A stretch of 64,000 nt of DNA from Nicotiana tabacum (GCF_000715075.1 NC_134097.1:71209190-71273189); one strand, 5' to 3'. Positions 34,360-45,219 are shown, counted from the stretch's first letter. Numbers and translations are program-made. Notes: generated from the letters alone by a model not told the origin.

Positions 34360-34529
34360 AGTTGGTATCAGAGCTTTAGGTTACATGGGTCTTACAGTTC
34401 ACAGACAAGCTTAGTAGAGTCTGAGGGATCAGTACAGAGACGTCTGTATTTATCCCCCAAAGGCTACAGAGTTAGGAAACACTTCACATTTATTCTTTCC
34501 TGTCGTGCGGTTTGGTTTCTCAATGCTAG
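34360..34529 (+). repeat. PBS and leader start of a second chromovirus internal region
   Basis: TGGTATCAGAGC at 34363-34374 and about 165 bp matching 8951-9115 after LTR1, ending abruptly at about 34529 before the gag ATG. Beyond it is unrelated element F. This proves a third, truncated unit of the tandem array. Confidence 0.85.
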
Positions 34530-34834
34530 TCGAAGCCATTCTTGCTCATGAGTCCCCAATTGCTCTAGCCTCGGTCATTTCTTCTTTCATTTCGTAGAGA
34601 ACTTCGTTTGGACCCATTACTTCTGTTCGACCTTGGTTCACGATCAATATCTCCCTAATCTCTATCGACAGATCTAAGAAGATAAACGGACCCAGAAGGA
34701 GCCCCCAATTGATAATATTGGACTCTGATCTTCGATTGATATCGGTTATGCACATCATCGCAAGTGACAACTGGATATTCTATCAGATTTTGCTTCAATA
34801 GATGTGAAGCCACAAAACTTCGAACATTGAGTCC

Positions 34835-35857
34835 TTAGGTAAAAGCTTGAACGGCACAATCATCAGTGACCAGTGGCAGGTCCATCCGTTCTATTTGAAT
34901 TTGAGATACGAATTCTTTGAGCATTTCATTATCTTTTTGCCTCACTTTGAAGATGTCTGATTTCCTAGTTTCGACCTTGATAGCTCCAATGTGTGCTTTC
35001 ACAAAAGAGCCTGCAAGCATAACAAATGAATCAATAGAATTAGGGGGTAAGTTGTGATACCATATCATGGATCCCTTTGACAAGGTTTCTCCGAATTTCT
35101 TCAGTAAGACGGACTCAATCCCATAATCCTCCAAGTCGTTTCCTTTTATGGTGCATGTGTATGAGGTGACGTGCTCGTTTGGGTCAGTCATTTCGTTGTA
35201 CTTAGGAATCTCAGGCATGCGGAATTTTTTAGGTATCGGCTTCCTAGCCACATTCGAAGGGAAAGGTTTCTGTACAAACTTCTTGGAATCCATGCCTTTC
35301 AGTATCGGCGGCACTCCCGGTATTTGGTCGACCCCATAATTGTAGGTCTCCACCTTTTTGTCGTTTGCTTCGATTTTCTTCTCTCCCGATTCTATTAGTT
35401 TTGTCAGCTCCTCGAGCATTTTTATGATCTCGGGGTTATTACCCAAATCGTTCCCACTCGAACTTTTTGCGACCTGTTCCTCCCTGTGAGTGATTTCTCG
35501 AGACGGGCTGGGCTCGATCCTGCTCGGTGCGAGACACTAGTTTTGTAACTAAACTATTGCCTCATGTTGAGCCTGCAACATTTCGATGATCATCCGTAGA
35601 TTGACCCCGTCCCCTACATTGTTTTGAGTATTCTGTGTTGTCGACCAAGCTCCACCACGGATGCTATTCTCGGGGTCAGTGGGGGGGGGGGGGGTTGTGT
35701 CAATAGCCACATGTGAGTTAGCGTCCAACGAGTCCGCAATTGGAATTCCGATGGGTTTAACGGGCGGTACCTCGTTACAGAGCGCTATGTTATTATTTTC
35801 ACCGTGGTGACCAAATTCATTGCCAGCAGGTAGAGGTGCTAATTGTGAGTTTGACAT
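34835..35857 (-). pseudogene. Tat-type gag of element F
   Basis: ATG 35857 (MSNSQLAPLPAGNEFGHHGE). One frame of 341 codons is broken by two TAG codons about 35537-35548. In the homologous stretch of E (AQLQNQ, near 52600-52620) both positions are Gln. The capsid-like region includes MPEIPKYNEMTDPNEHVTSY, IESVLLKKFGETLSKGSMIW, YHNLPPNSID and FVKAHIGAIKVETRKSDIF. A 13-G run (plus strand, about 35682-35694) encodes a Pro run. The end at 34835 is truncated relative to E, which continues with TQGLNP. Confidence 0.85.
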
Positions 35858-35953
35858 TTTGAGCTTAAGCCTGAAATCAGAGACACTTCAAAGAACAAGT
35901 GAAAAATAGTGTGTGTTATGGAAATTTGTATCAAATAACCACTATTATCCTTA

Positions 35954-35971
35954 GCTCCACGGTGGTCGCCA
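35954..35971 (-). promoter_or_regulatory. PBS of element F
   Basis: Sense TGGCGACCACCGTGGAGC at the start of the leader. The matching region in E is 52195-52213 (GTTGAAGCCTACTGTGGGG). It resembles the Tat PBS of A and T only in its first eight bases, so the tRNA may differ. Confidence 0.6.
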
Positions 35972-35975
35972 AACT

Positions 35976-36420
35976 TATGCTCAAAATCGGATAACAATTG
36001 AATTTATACGCGGTTTTATGAATAAATGATATAACTTGACACAAATTGAGAAAACAAATTAATATTGAAATCGATGACAGAAAAGTGAATGCAAACCACA
36101 CAAGTTAAACAATGTTAGCTTTGAAGGTTGGTCACCCTCGAGCCAAAAAGTGCCTCAATCGATGTTAGAACAGAATAACTAGAAAATAAGAACCAGAAAT
36201 AACAGTGTATTGCTTTTGAATGCGTGTTACAATATATATTACAAAGAATCAGACCCTTTATATAGTAGGGGAGTCCTAGTTTGGGTACAATCCTATAAAA
36301 GGTAAGGAATCTCATGATTTTCTAATTAATCGTCTTCTTATTAAAACGTGCCGAGATTACCGCCTTGATATCCGACCGGTTAAGGATATTTCGGCCTTCC
36401 GTTACTTGGTATGATAAAGT
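35976..36420 (-). repeat. LTR of element F with TATA box
   Basis: About 445 bp between two copies of the leader. Sense TATATAAA lies at 36257-36264 in a context shared with E (CTCCCCTACTATATAAAGGG against CTCCTACTATATAACGGGG). Exact ends are uncertain. Confidence 0.6.
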
Positions 36421-36553
36421 TTGTGAGTTTGACATTTTGAGCTTAAGCCTGAAATCAGAGACACTTCAAAGAACAAGTGAAATATAGTGTGTGTTGTGGA
36501 AATTTGTATCAAATAACCACTATTATTCTTAGCTCCACGGTGGGCTCCAAACT
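36421..36553 (-). repeat. 133-bp direct duplicate of F leader
   Basis: Near-identical to 35843-35975: PBS, leader and the first five gag codons. It lies upstream of the LTR, where internal sequence is not expected. Confidence 0.85.
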
Positions 36554-37061
36554 TACCCTCAAAACCTCAATCCACCATGCCTTAGTCCCAATTTATCACG
36601 TAATAGATGAATCCGGTCTCGACCGTATACAATAAGATTTAAGTATTTTTTATTTATATATTATATTTATTTGTTTCTAAATAAATATGAATCATATATA
36701 TATGGTGATGCCCTCACATACTTGCGCACATCCTTGTAAGCACGGAATCTTTAGTTCACTCGCTACCATACGGACCGGTGTACTCTTATTCCTAACCCGG
36801 AGAGAAGGTATAATCTAACAGCTAATCGACTCATTATCTCTAGCCGTAAGGATGTCTAAAAAATAGCAATGCATCAGAGGCCGAGCATACCTTCCTCTCA
36901 AGGACAAGAATTGTGGAGTTATTAAGTTAAATTGTTTTCCTTTCTCTAGTTCTTTTTTGGGTTCCCTTGAATAAAAAAGCACTTTTAATAGTTCAACATT
37001 TCGATTAAGATATACAATTTGAGTGTGTGTATATATATATATATATATTAGATTTAAATAT
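36554..37061. other. AT-rich region, nothing recognised
   Basis: No ORF, LTR or TIR that I can support. A short (TA)n occurs at about 37030-37048. Confidence 0.5.
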
Positions 37062-37239
37062 TTAATCTCTAGAAGAGAACATCCAACGTTGAAAGGTGTT
37101 CCTTTCACCTATTAGGATCATGTATGAACCCACGTTACCCTTTATGAATTTTAATCTCTAGAAGAGAACATCCAACGTTGAAAGGTGTTCCTTTCACCTA
37201 TTAGGATCATGTATGAACCCACGTTACCCTTTATGAATT
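37062..37239. repeat. Exact 89-bp tandem duplication
   Basis: TTAATCTCTAGAAGAGAACA begins at 37062 and again at 37151. The two 89-bp units look identical to the end of TTTATGAATT. Confidence 0.93.
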
Positions 37240-37454
37240 TGTCAATGATTGCGGTTGTGAGTCTTTCATCGATCATTGGAATAATGAAGTCAATTTTAAT
37301 CCTGTGCTTATGTACATTGAGGTGTCACGAGAAAAGGCATCCTTAAACAAATGTCAGCTTGAACCTTGAATGCCTGATCAGGTTAAAAATCACACTTGGT
37401 TGGATGAATGAAATGATGGTAGAAACATCTAAAGCACAATCTTAAGGCCACTTA

Positions 37455-38248
37455 TTGTGTTTTAAAAGTTGTGGGCACAAGGCAAGACGTTTTATATATG
37501 CCTCAGCGAGGCGTAAGTCCCGAGGTACGAGGTATAAGTCCCATAAATATTTAATTTTTAATATTTTATAAAATAATATAATCACGGTATATATTTATAA
37601 ACATATAAATTTGCATAAAAATTGAAGAATATATATATATGTGTGTGTGTGTGTGCGCGCGCGCGCGTGCGCACGCTCCATCCCCACAAAAAATTAGTGA
37701 AAACAATATATTATACGCTACTTATAAGCACAAGTAACTTGAGTCTAAAAAAATAAAGTTTTCTACATAGAGGAATAAAAATGACGATTAACCTGTAATT
37801 TGAACTTTGAATTTGCTGCTATGAAGGTGAGTGGAGTTCTCTTTGTATTTGTAAAAAAATTAAATATTCGTTGCTTTTGGGAGATATTAGCAGACTAGCG
37901 AACAAGATAAACAATTGGAAAAGACTATGAATTAGGGCTTCAATCAATAAAAAAGGTCTTGACTTTTAAATTTAACACATTTCAGTTCCTTTTTAAACTT
38001 TTTGAGTAATTATCAAACTAACTTTTGAGAATTTGGGTATTATATGAAGGACATATACAACAAATTTTGTTTTAATTTTAAAAAGTCTCTGGGGCTTACA
38101 TTTCAATAAAAAAATGGGGCTCAAAGGTCTGAGCGTGCGCCTTTTGAGACTTTCGCCCTACAACATTACCTTAGGACATTTTTGGTACGCCTCGCCCAGG
38201 GCTCCCCGAAAACGCCTTTTAAAACCGAAAACGCCTTTTAAAACCGTG
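37455..38248. mobile_element. Putative non-autonomous TIR element
   Basis: Left end TGTTTTAAAAGTTGTGGGC, right end complementary reading CGGTTTTAAAAGGCGTTTTC. Both ends also hold GCGAGGCGTA inward of the terminus in inverted orientation. The right end has a 19-bp direct repeat (38208-38226, 38227-38245). No clear target duplication. It resembles hAT-like plant elements with a GGTTTTAAAAGGCG end. Confidence 0.45.
37629..37676. repeat. Compound (AT)n(GT)n(GC)n microsatellite
   Basis: Alternating purine-pyrimidine run of about 46 bases moving from AT to GT to GC. It is a candidate for Z-DNA or cruciform formation. Confidence 0.95.
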
Positions 38249-38354
38249 ATATTTACTAACAATCACTCGTAAATAGCATAAATGTTGCAATTGCGTAATT
38301 CACTTTACTAGCAAGACATTTGGAAAAAGGAAATCTAAGAAGTTATAGTTAGAA

Positions 38355-38357
<3 letters not shown>

Positions 38358-38419
<62 letters not shown>
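38358..38419. repeat. (TA)n microsatellite
   Basis: About 31 uninterrupted TA units. Confidence 0.95.
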
Positions 38420-38422
<3 letters not shown>

Positions 38423-39477
38423 CGAGAGTACTATATATTACTCGTAAATATAACATTTGTCTCTTCGATTTAAATCAACTGAATTCGATGCATACGCTGG
38501 ATGTGGATAAATTACTTTTCTGATTACCGCCGGAAAATGAGAAAATATTTTATGACATAATAGGAGGAAGTTTTTGCTACTAAAATTGCTAATTTCCACC
38601 GCCATCAAAAGAGGGAAGAGCATTGACTTTAGGGGCAGTGGTCCGCCAACAAGCTCGTTCTGATCTTGGACGCAATATATGTGAATCCTGAACCACCACC
38701 ACGAACGCTACTGCGTGTCCCATTAAAAGTTCTTTGAGTTTTCTTCTTCTTTCACTCACCGACGAAGTAGTTATGTCGATGAAGAGGCAAATCCGAAAAT
38801 AAAGAAGATAAAGAACACTAAATTTTTACGTGGAAGACCCTTTGAATCAAAGGTAAAAACTACGGGATCACAAAGATCCAAAATACTCTACTGTAACAAT
38901 AGAAGTGTTACAAAAGTTTTTCAAATTGGCTACACAACAAGTGTCAAACACTGAGCAACAATAAATCAATGGAAGAAAGAGGAGAAGTCGCAAAATGGAG
39001 TTGTTGTTCGGGGATCGAAATCGGATGCTACGGACCTCTAAATCCCTTCACCATTCAAATAGAGTACCAAGATGTTACGAACACTTAGTCAAAATTTTAG
39101 CCTACGGAAAATATGATTTGAAGTTAGCTTGTCGGAACAAAATCTGCAGCAAAACCAACACTTTTTCTTCTCTCTTCTCTCTTGATGAAAGCTCTCTCAA
39201 AAACTACTCATATGTACTAAAGTCTTTCAAAGACATAACAATGAGCATAGAACAATTCTCCAAGATTGCTCCATTTATAGATATTGAGTGGTGCTTTCTC
39301 TTAAAGCAAAAATCAACTCCAAATAGGAATAAAAATTGAATCCAATTTTGAATGGCGGAATAGCCTAGTAGACCCGTGTACTTATTTTGGTTTGACATCT
39401 CGGTCCTCCTATTTCATTTTTTTTCATACAAACCTTCTACCTGATCAAAAATTATATTTTGAAACCTTGTAACGATG
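38420..39477. other. Low-copy-looking region, unclassified
   Basis: Open frames at 38438-38623 (minus, 61 residues) and 38995-39339 (plus, 114 residues) have no domain I recognise and no clear codon structure. A phrase TTTACGTGGAAGACCC with TAAAAACTACGGGATCAC (about 38825-38871) resembles repeats seen near plant retroelements. This could hold a degraded gene fragment; I cannot show it. Confidence 0.4.
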
Positions 39478-39529
39478 TGGGGTCCGCCGGAGATGGCAGA
39501 CCTACTTCCATAGTCTCTTGAACGAAGAG

Positions 39530-41422
39530 GGGGCAGGAGCATTGTCCTCGGTTAGAGTTGATGAAGATGAGGGGCTATGCGTAAGATGAGCAGGGCAATG
39601 CGATCGGGCCGGATGAAATTCTGGTGGAGTTTTGGAAAAGTGCAGGCAAGGCGTGCTTGGAGTGGCTCACTAGGTTATTTAATGTCATTTTTAGAGCGAA
39701 GAAGATGCCCTAATAGTGGAGGTGGAGCACAATGGTTCCTGTATACAAGAACAAGGGTGATATCCAAAATTGCAATAACTATCAGAGTATCAAGTTGCTT
39801 AGAAATACTATGAAAGTCTAGGAGAGAGTGGTAGAGCTAAGGGTGAGGAGGAGTATGTTTATTTTCGAGAACCAGTTTGGATTTATGCCAGGGCGTTCGA
39901 CTACAGAAGTCATCCACCTTTTTAGGAGATTGATGGAGCAATATAGGGAGAGAAAGAAGGACTTGTATATGGTGTTCAACGACTTAGAAAAGGCGTACGA
40001 TAAAGTTCCGAAGGAGATTTTGTGGTGATGTTTGGAGGCTAGAGGTGTGCCTGTTACCTAGAAGTGGCAAACGGGAGGGTCAGGTCGGATATGGTTCGGT
40101 TGAAAACGGGTAATAAAAAAATGGATCAATTATCCGACCCGACCCATATTTAATACGGATAAAAACGGGTTAACCGGCGGATAATACGGGTTACCCATAT
40201 TATCCATGACTTCTTGTATATGATCACTTTTGGGAGAATTCTTAGTCTCTCTAACTTGAGGAACCCCCAATTTGAGGCTTTACAAATGTAAAAGTTAGAC
40301 TCATTGGTTATCCATTGGTTACGCATTGGTTATCCATTTTCTAAATGGATAATATGGTTCTTATCCATATTTGACCCGTTTTTAAAAAGTTCATTATCCA
40401 ACCCATTTTTAGTGGATAATATGGGTGGTTAACTATTTTCTTTGAACCATTTTGCCACCCCCACTGTTGCCTATGTTAGGTTGATTAAGGACATGTATGA
40501 TGGAGTAAAGATCCGAGCGAGGACGGTGGGTGGGGACTCGAACCATTTTTCGGTTATGATGGGGTTGCATTAGGGGTCGAAACTCAACCCTTTTTTGCTT
40601 GCTCTAGTGATGAATGTACTGACGCGCCACATCCAAAGGGAGGTGCCGTGGTACATGCTATTTGTAGATGATATTGTATTGATTGATGATACGCGAGACG
40701 GTGTGAACGCGCAACTAGAGGTATGGAGACAGACCCTAGAATCTAAAGGTTTCAAGTTGAGCAGGACCAAGACAGAATACTTAGAGTGTAAGTTCAGCGG
40801 CGAGACTCAAATAGGGGAAAGGGTGAGGCTGGACTCGCAGGTCATCCCTAAAAGAGGGAGTTTTAAGTACCTTGGGTCTATTATTCATGGGGATAGGGAG
40901 ATTGATGAAGATGTCACACATTGTATTGGGGTGGGATGAATGAATGGAGACTCGCTTCCGGTGTTTTGTGTGACAAAAAAGTGCCACCGAATTTAAAGGT
41001 GAGTTCTACAGAGTCGTGGTCAGACCAACGATGTTGTATGAGGCTGAGTGTTGGCCAGTCAAGATCGCTCTTGTCTAGAAGATGAGGTAGTCGAGATAAG
41101 GATCTTGAGATGGATGTGCGGGCACAACATGGTAGATATGATTAGAAATAATGTTATTCGCGACAAGGTAAGTGTGACCCCTATTGAGGATATGATGCGG
41201 GAAGCACGACTTGGGTGGTTTGGTCATGTGAGGAGGAGGAGCACAGACGCCCCGATAAGGAGGTGTGAGAGGTTGACATTGGAAGTCCTACCGAGAGGTA
41301 GAGGTAGGCCAAAGAAGAGGTGGGGAGAGGTGATTAGACAAGACATGCCGCAACTTCAGCTGACCGAAGACATTACCCTTGATAGGAAGGTATGGAGACC
41401 GAGGATTAGGATAGTAGAGTAG
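39530..41422 (+). pseudogene. LINE reverse transcriptase, broken
   Basis: Fragments in order: an N-terminal RT stretch in shifted frames (GDIQNCNNYQSIKLL-like, near 39750-39800), [20 protein letters not shown] (39862-39921), [15 protein letters not shown] (to 40025), then the MITE. After it come [29 protein letters not shown] with a VDD catalytic box (near 40658-40688), [11 protein letters not shown] and [17 protein letters not shown]. The C-terminal domain (41060-41420) has RILRWMCGHNMVDMIRNNVI, GWFGHVRRR and PRGRGRPKKRWGEVI, typical of plant RTE LINEs. RT would prime at a nicked target. Several stops and frameshifts. Confidence 0.88.
40061..40465. mobile_element. hAT-like MITE inside the LINE
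   Basis: 405 bp with ends GAAGTGGCAAAC and TTTGCCACCCCCACT (inverted AGTGGCAAA core), flanked by 8-bp duplications GTTACCTA (40053-40060) and GTTGCCTA (40466-40473) with one mismatch. Removing it and one duplication restores the LINE frame G-V-P-V-A-Y-V. AT-rich interior with repeated TTATCCAT/ATGGATAA, no coding. Confidence 0.88.
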
Positions 41423-41745
41423 GTAATCTAGAGTGTTCATAGCAGTAGTATTGGCACGCACTCTCGCTTTCTGTTGGTAGTAGGTTTTTATGACTAACCA
41501 TTGTTTTCTTTCATTGTTGATCACCTTACTATCTGATTATTTTTATTCTGTTTTTATATGGCTTCTTGGTACTGTCCCTTCTTGTGTATATTTTCATTAA
41601 TGTGGTGCTTATATTTTCCTAAGCCGAGGGTCTATTGGGAATAGTCTTTCTATCCTCATAAGATAGGGGTAAGGTCTGTGTATACATTACCCTCCCAAGA
41701 CCCTACAATATGAGATATTACTGAGTATGTTGTTGTTTTTGTTAT

Positions 41746-42288
41746 TGTGACAATGTGTGTCTCACAATCGTGCAATATCAGAATCTACATCTAATAAAAA
41801 TATCCCACTTTATTTTTTATTTTACAAAAAATAAAAACTAACCCTTTTGACTTTTAGCTTATTTTTTCTCCCTATTCTACCATCACTTCTCCTTACCGCC
41901 AACAGCTCCACCCTGCCATCGCCGGAAAACTCATCCGGCCAACAGAGAACACCATAAACCTTTGCAAGCTAGCCACAATAAAACTCTTCCGCACTCCTCC
42001 AAATTTATTCCTTCACCGATACAACAACAAAAAAAATTCATTTCCTAACCATCTTCAGGATTTCACCAATTTCATACCTGTCCATTCTCCGTTTAAATCG
42101 AAAAACCCATACTTTGCTTCCTAGAAAAATGTTATTTGAAATACAATGGCTTTATCTGTTGGGTGAGAATGGATTCAAGGTAAAAATAGTTTTTCTGTGA
42201 AATTGGGAGGGAAAAGAACCGGGGGGGGAGGGAGGGGAGAGAGAAAGAAAGTATAATAGGTTTTTTGTTTGGGGGAGGGGGAAGAATG
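41746..42288. other. Unclassified, ends in G-rich tract
   Basis: No ORF or repeat identified. 41880-42060 is C-rich and reads somewhat like a plant 5' UTR or protein start, without support. G-runs at about 42218-42240 and 42270-42281 could form a quadruplex. Confidence 0.4.
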
Positions 42289-43604
42289 TGTAACGACCCG
42301 ATCGGTTGTTTTTCTTTTTAGATCCCCGTTCCCCTAAATAAGACTCTATGTACGTGCTTTTACTGTTTTATAACTTGCGGGGATGGTTAGTTCGGGTTGA
42401 AATCGAAACACTTAGTTCCTTAATATTGACTTAAAAGAGTTAAGTTTGACTTGGGTTAATATTTAAATTAAACAACCTCGAAACCGGGATTTGACGGTCC
42501 CAATAGACTCGTATGATGATTTTGGATGACCTGGGAGCGTTTTGGCTTATAAAGTTAAAAGTTGGCACATTAAAAGTTTTAAAGTTCTTTAAATTTTGTT
42601 TGAAGTAGGTTTTTGTGTACTCGAGGTTCGTTTGGGATTTTGAGACTGAAAATTCTTCCGTATAGAGATTTAAGACTTGCACGCAAAATTTGGTGTCTGC
42701 CTTGGTCTACTTCCAGTCACAAATGCGACCATTTGTTCGCAAATGCAAACGCTGCCCCCTTCGCATTTGCGAACTTTTCTTTGCAAAAGCGAAGCTGACG
42801 CAACCCCTTCTCTCTGTGCAAATGCGAGTCTGACTTCGCATTTGCAAGTCTCGCATTTGCGTTCAAGTCCTCGCAAATGCGAGATCTGCAAACCAGATGC
42901 ACCAACATTTCATTTAAGTTAAGATATCACTCCGTAGCATATTCGAAACTCACCCGAGCTTTCGGGGCTCCATACTAAATATGCACACAAGTCCAAAAAT
43001 ATCATACGAACTCGCTCGCGCGATCAAATCGCCAAAATAACACCTAGAACTACGAATTTGACACTAAATCAAATAAAAATTTTGATGAAACTTTAGAATT
43101 TCTATTTTAGCAACCGGACGTCTGAATCACGTCAAACCAATGCCATTTTTCGCCAAATTTTGAAGACAAGTTATAAATATAGTAATGAATCTATACCAAG
43201 CTCCAAAGCCAAAATCAGGACCCGGTAGCAATAAAGTCAAACCTTGGTCAATTCTTTGAATTCATTAAACTTTTAAATTTCAAATTTTCGACAAAATGAG
43301 ATAACCCGAGCTAGGGACCTCCGAATTCGACTTCGGGCATACTCTCAAGTCCCAAATCACAATGCGGATCCACCGGGATCGTCAAAATACAAATCCGGGT
43401 TCGTTTACTCAAAACGTTGACCAAAGTCAACTCAAAAAATTTTTTAAGGCATAATTTCATATTTTATCAATTTTTAACATAAAAGCCTACCGGAAAAAGA
43501 CACTGACTGCGCACATAAATCGAGGAAGGCTAAAATGAGATATTTGAGGTTTCGAAATACATAATTAAGGTTTAAAACTCTAGATGACATATCGGGTCAT
43601 CACA
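42289..43604. repeat. Head-to-head LTR-like sequences with inverted ends
   Basis: Left end TGTAACGACCCGATCGG; right end, complemented, TGTGATGACCCGATATG. From the left it reads like the start of a chromovirus-type LTR (TTGACTTGGGTTAA, GGGATTTGACGGTCCC). From the right, complemented, it again reads like the start of one (GACTTTGGTCAACG, TTTTGACGATCCCGG, GAGCCCCGAAAGCTCGGGTG). Near the middle is a CGCAAATGCG cluster (42715-42890). Either an LTR fused to an inverted relative or a TIR element that shares sequence with LTRs. No target duplication seen. Confidence 0.6.
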
Positions 43605-44763
43605 CCTCATCTCGCTTTTGCCGGCAAATAAGATGTTCATGGATTATAATCTTTCTTTTTAAATAGAAATAAAGCGTGTGATTAAGTTGAACAAAATTCT
43701 ATTTCACCAAACTCATTCTAATTCAAGTTCTTTAATTATGATTCTTACGTACCTTTTTGTACATTAATATTGTAAGAATAATTTAAATTGTACAAAGAAT
43801 ACTGTACATACTTGCATGTTTTTTTTTTCTGCATTGAGACGCACACATGGAAGTAATCTTTAAGGAGAATTTATGTGATTAAGAAAACTAAATTACCTCA
43901 AACGTGACTACTATTCCATGCATGCGATAATAATCGATAAGAAATCTAAAATTAAACAATGCAACAAGATAATTAGAATCAAAGATAACACCATTGAATC
44001 AAGCAAGCTACACTAAGTATTTACGTACCCAAAACTCCAACAAATTATCCACGTTAAACCCAAAGCACAAAAAAACATACATGATGATTATTATACGAAC
44101 TTAAGAAGAGAAATTACTCAAAACCCCAGCCCTCGTCACCCCAAAACACAACATAAAAAGAAACAGCAAGAAGGAAAGAATACAAATATTACAATTCCTG
44201 TGACAACGAAAATTAACTTACCTATAAAAAAATGATATGTCGAGTGTGTTGCAATAAAATAATGAGGAACCATATTCCTTTTGTTGGAAAAAAGAGGCGA
44301 TGCAGATATCGAAGAAATATTTTTTTTTTGAAGGGCATAAAAGTTGATTAAGATTTCGGAGATGTTTTAGTCGTTCAACATTTAGTGTTTTAGCATTCGT
44401 GCTTTAATGATATGATGTGTGTGTTGATTTTATAATAATAATTTAGTCAGGTTATTCGAATGGGGATAAACACTTCATGTTAATTATTGTTGAATTCAAT
44501 TTAATCCTGTCATTTTGTGTTCTAAGTATTCTGGTTTAGTCTTCACAAGGAACAAAGAATGCAATAAATTAAAATAGACATATACTGATTTCTGTCTTGA
44601 CTAAAAGACCTTGACCTTTTCTTTCTTCTCTCATTCTGTCTAATTCCTTAGATTATGTGTCTTTAAGTCTCTTGTTTGATTCAGTTTCTCGGATGTTTGA
44701 CTTTCTGGCTACTGCTAAATTCCAGAAAGAGTCCTCACACGAAACTTTTGGCATCCCTCTGTT
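43605..44763. other. AT-rich intergenic region
   Basis: No ORF, TIR or tandem repeat that I can support. Confidence 0.5.
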
Positions 44764-44990
44764 ACTAATTCCATCCGTCCCAATTTATGTGGTACAATTC
44801 GGATTTTAAGAATCTAACGAGTTTTTTTTTACCATAATATTTATGTTGTTTATTTAAACGTATCGAATTATTAATAATTGTGATTTATAATACTCTTTTT
44901 GTAGTTTTCAAATATGTATATATGTTATATTCATTATCAAACTCAAGAAGTTTGTCTCTGTTAGTATTAAAATTGAGATAGAGGGAGACT
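44764..44990. mobile_element. Stowaway-like MITE remnant
   Basis: Left end CCATCCGTCCCAATTTATGT and right end ATAGAGGGAGAC form degenerate inverted ends of the CTCCCTCCGT type. About 225 bp, AT-rich, no coding capacity. Confidence 0.55.
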
Positions 44991-45219
44991 TTTTCCATAA
45001 TATGACAATGCTCCCATGCAAGCATTCAGTCCTTTCTACTACGGTTAACTGCTCCTGCAATTACAACCCAATGATTTTAATGGCCGCGTTCACTCATAGG
45101 CGGAGCTAAACTTTAAAGTTTATAAGTTCGAGATTTTAGTCCTTTTAAATTGCTTAAGATAATATATATGATTTCAACCCCATAAAAACTTTTATAATTG
45201 AAAGGACAAGATCAAATAA

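Larger units (their letters stand above)
5707..34529 (+). mobile_element. Tandem Ty3/gypsy chromovirus C (pol end-LTR-internal-LTR-internal start)
   Basis: A pol 3' end with chromodomain (5707-5974) runs into LTR1 (5997-8950). Then follow a Met-tRNA PBS, gag, protease and pol remnants, PPT, LTR2 (31360-34359), and again the PBS and leader (34360-34529). Internal sequence therefore exists on both outer sides of the LTR pair, which defines a tandem array. The Tat element T (11891-30277) splits the internal region. Type: Del/Tekay-like, from the chromodomain end, GPF/Y-type module and long LTRs. The array is bounded by element A on the left and F on the right. Confidence 0.85.
34530..36553 (-). 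mobile_element. Tat-type Ty3/gypsy fragment F
   Basis: On the minus strand: leader copy (36553-36421), LTR-like block (36420-35976), PBS and leader again (35975-35843), gag (35857-34835), then about 300 bp of unclear sequence to the junction with chromovirus. Its gag and leader match plus-strand element E (52190-53395). The pol region and 3' LTR are absent. Confidence 0.75.
39478..41745 (+). mobile_element. RTE-type LINE, 5'-truncated, with TTG-rich tail
   Basis: Non-LTR retrotransposon remnant: RT and C-terminal coding region followed by a 3' UTR and a (TTG)n-like tail (ATGTTGTTGTTTTTGTTATT). The 3' UTR carries CCGAGGGTCTATTGGGAAT and GGGTAAGGTCTGTGTATACA, the type of tail shared by plant RTE LINEs and TS-like SINEs of Solanaceae. 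The 5' end is truncated in RT. A MITE (40061-40465) interrupts the coding region. Confidence 0.85.

Noticed and set aside
38438..39339. Possible host exons in the 61- and 114-residue ORFs
   Set aside because: No domain, no splice or codon evidence; kept only as an unclassified region.
41880..42180. Possible start of a host gene (C-rich, UTR-like)
   Set aside because: No ORF of useful length follows before the repeat at 42289.
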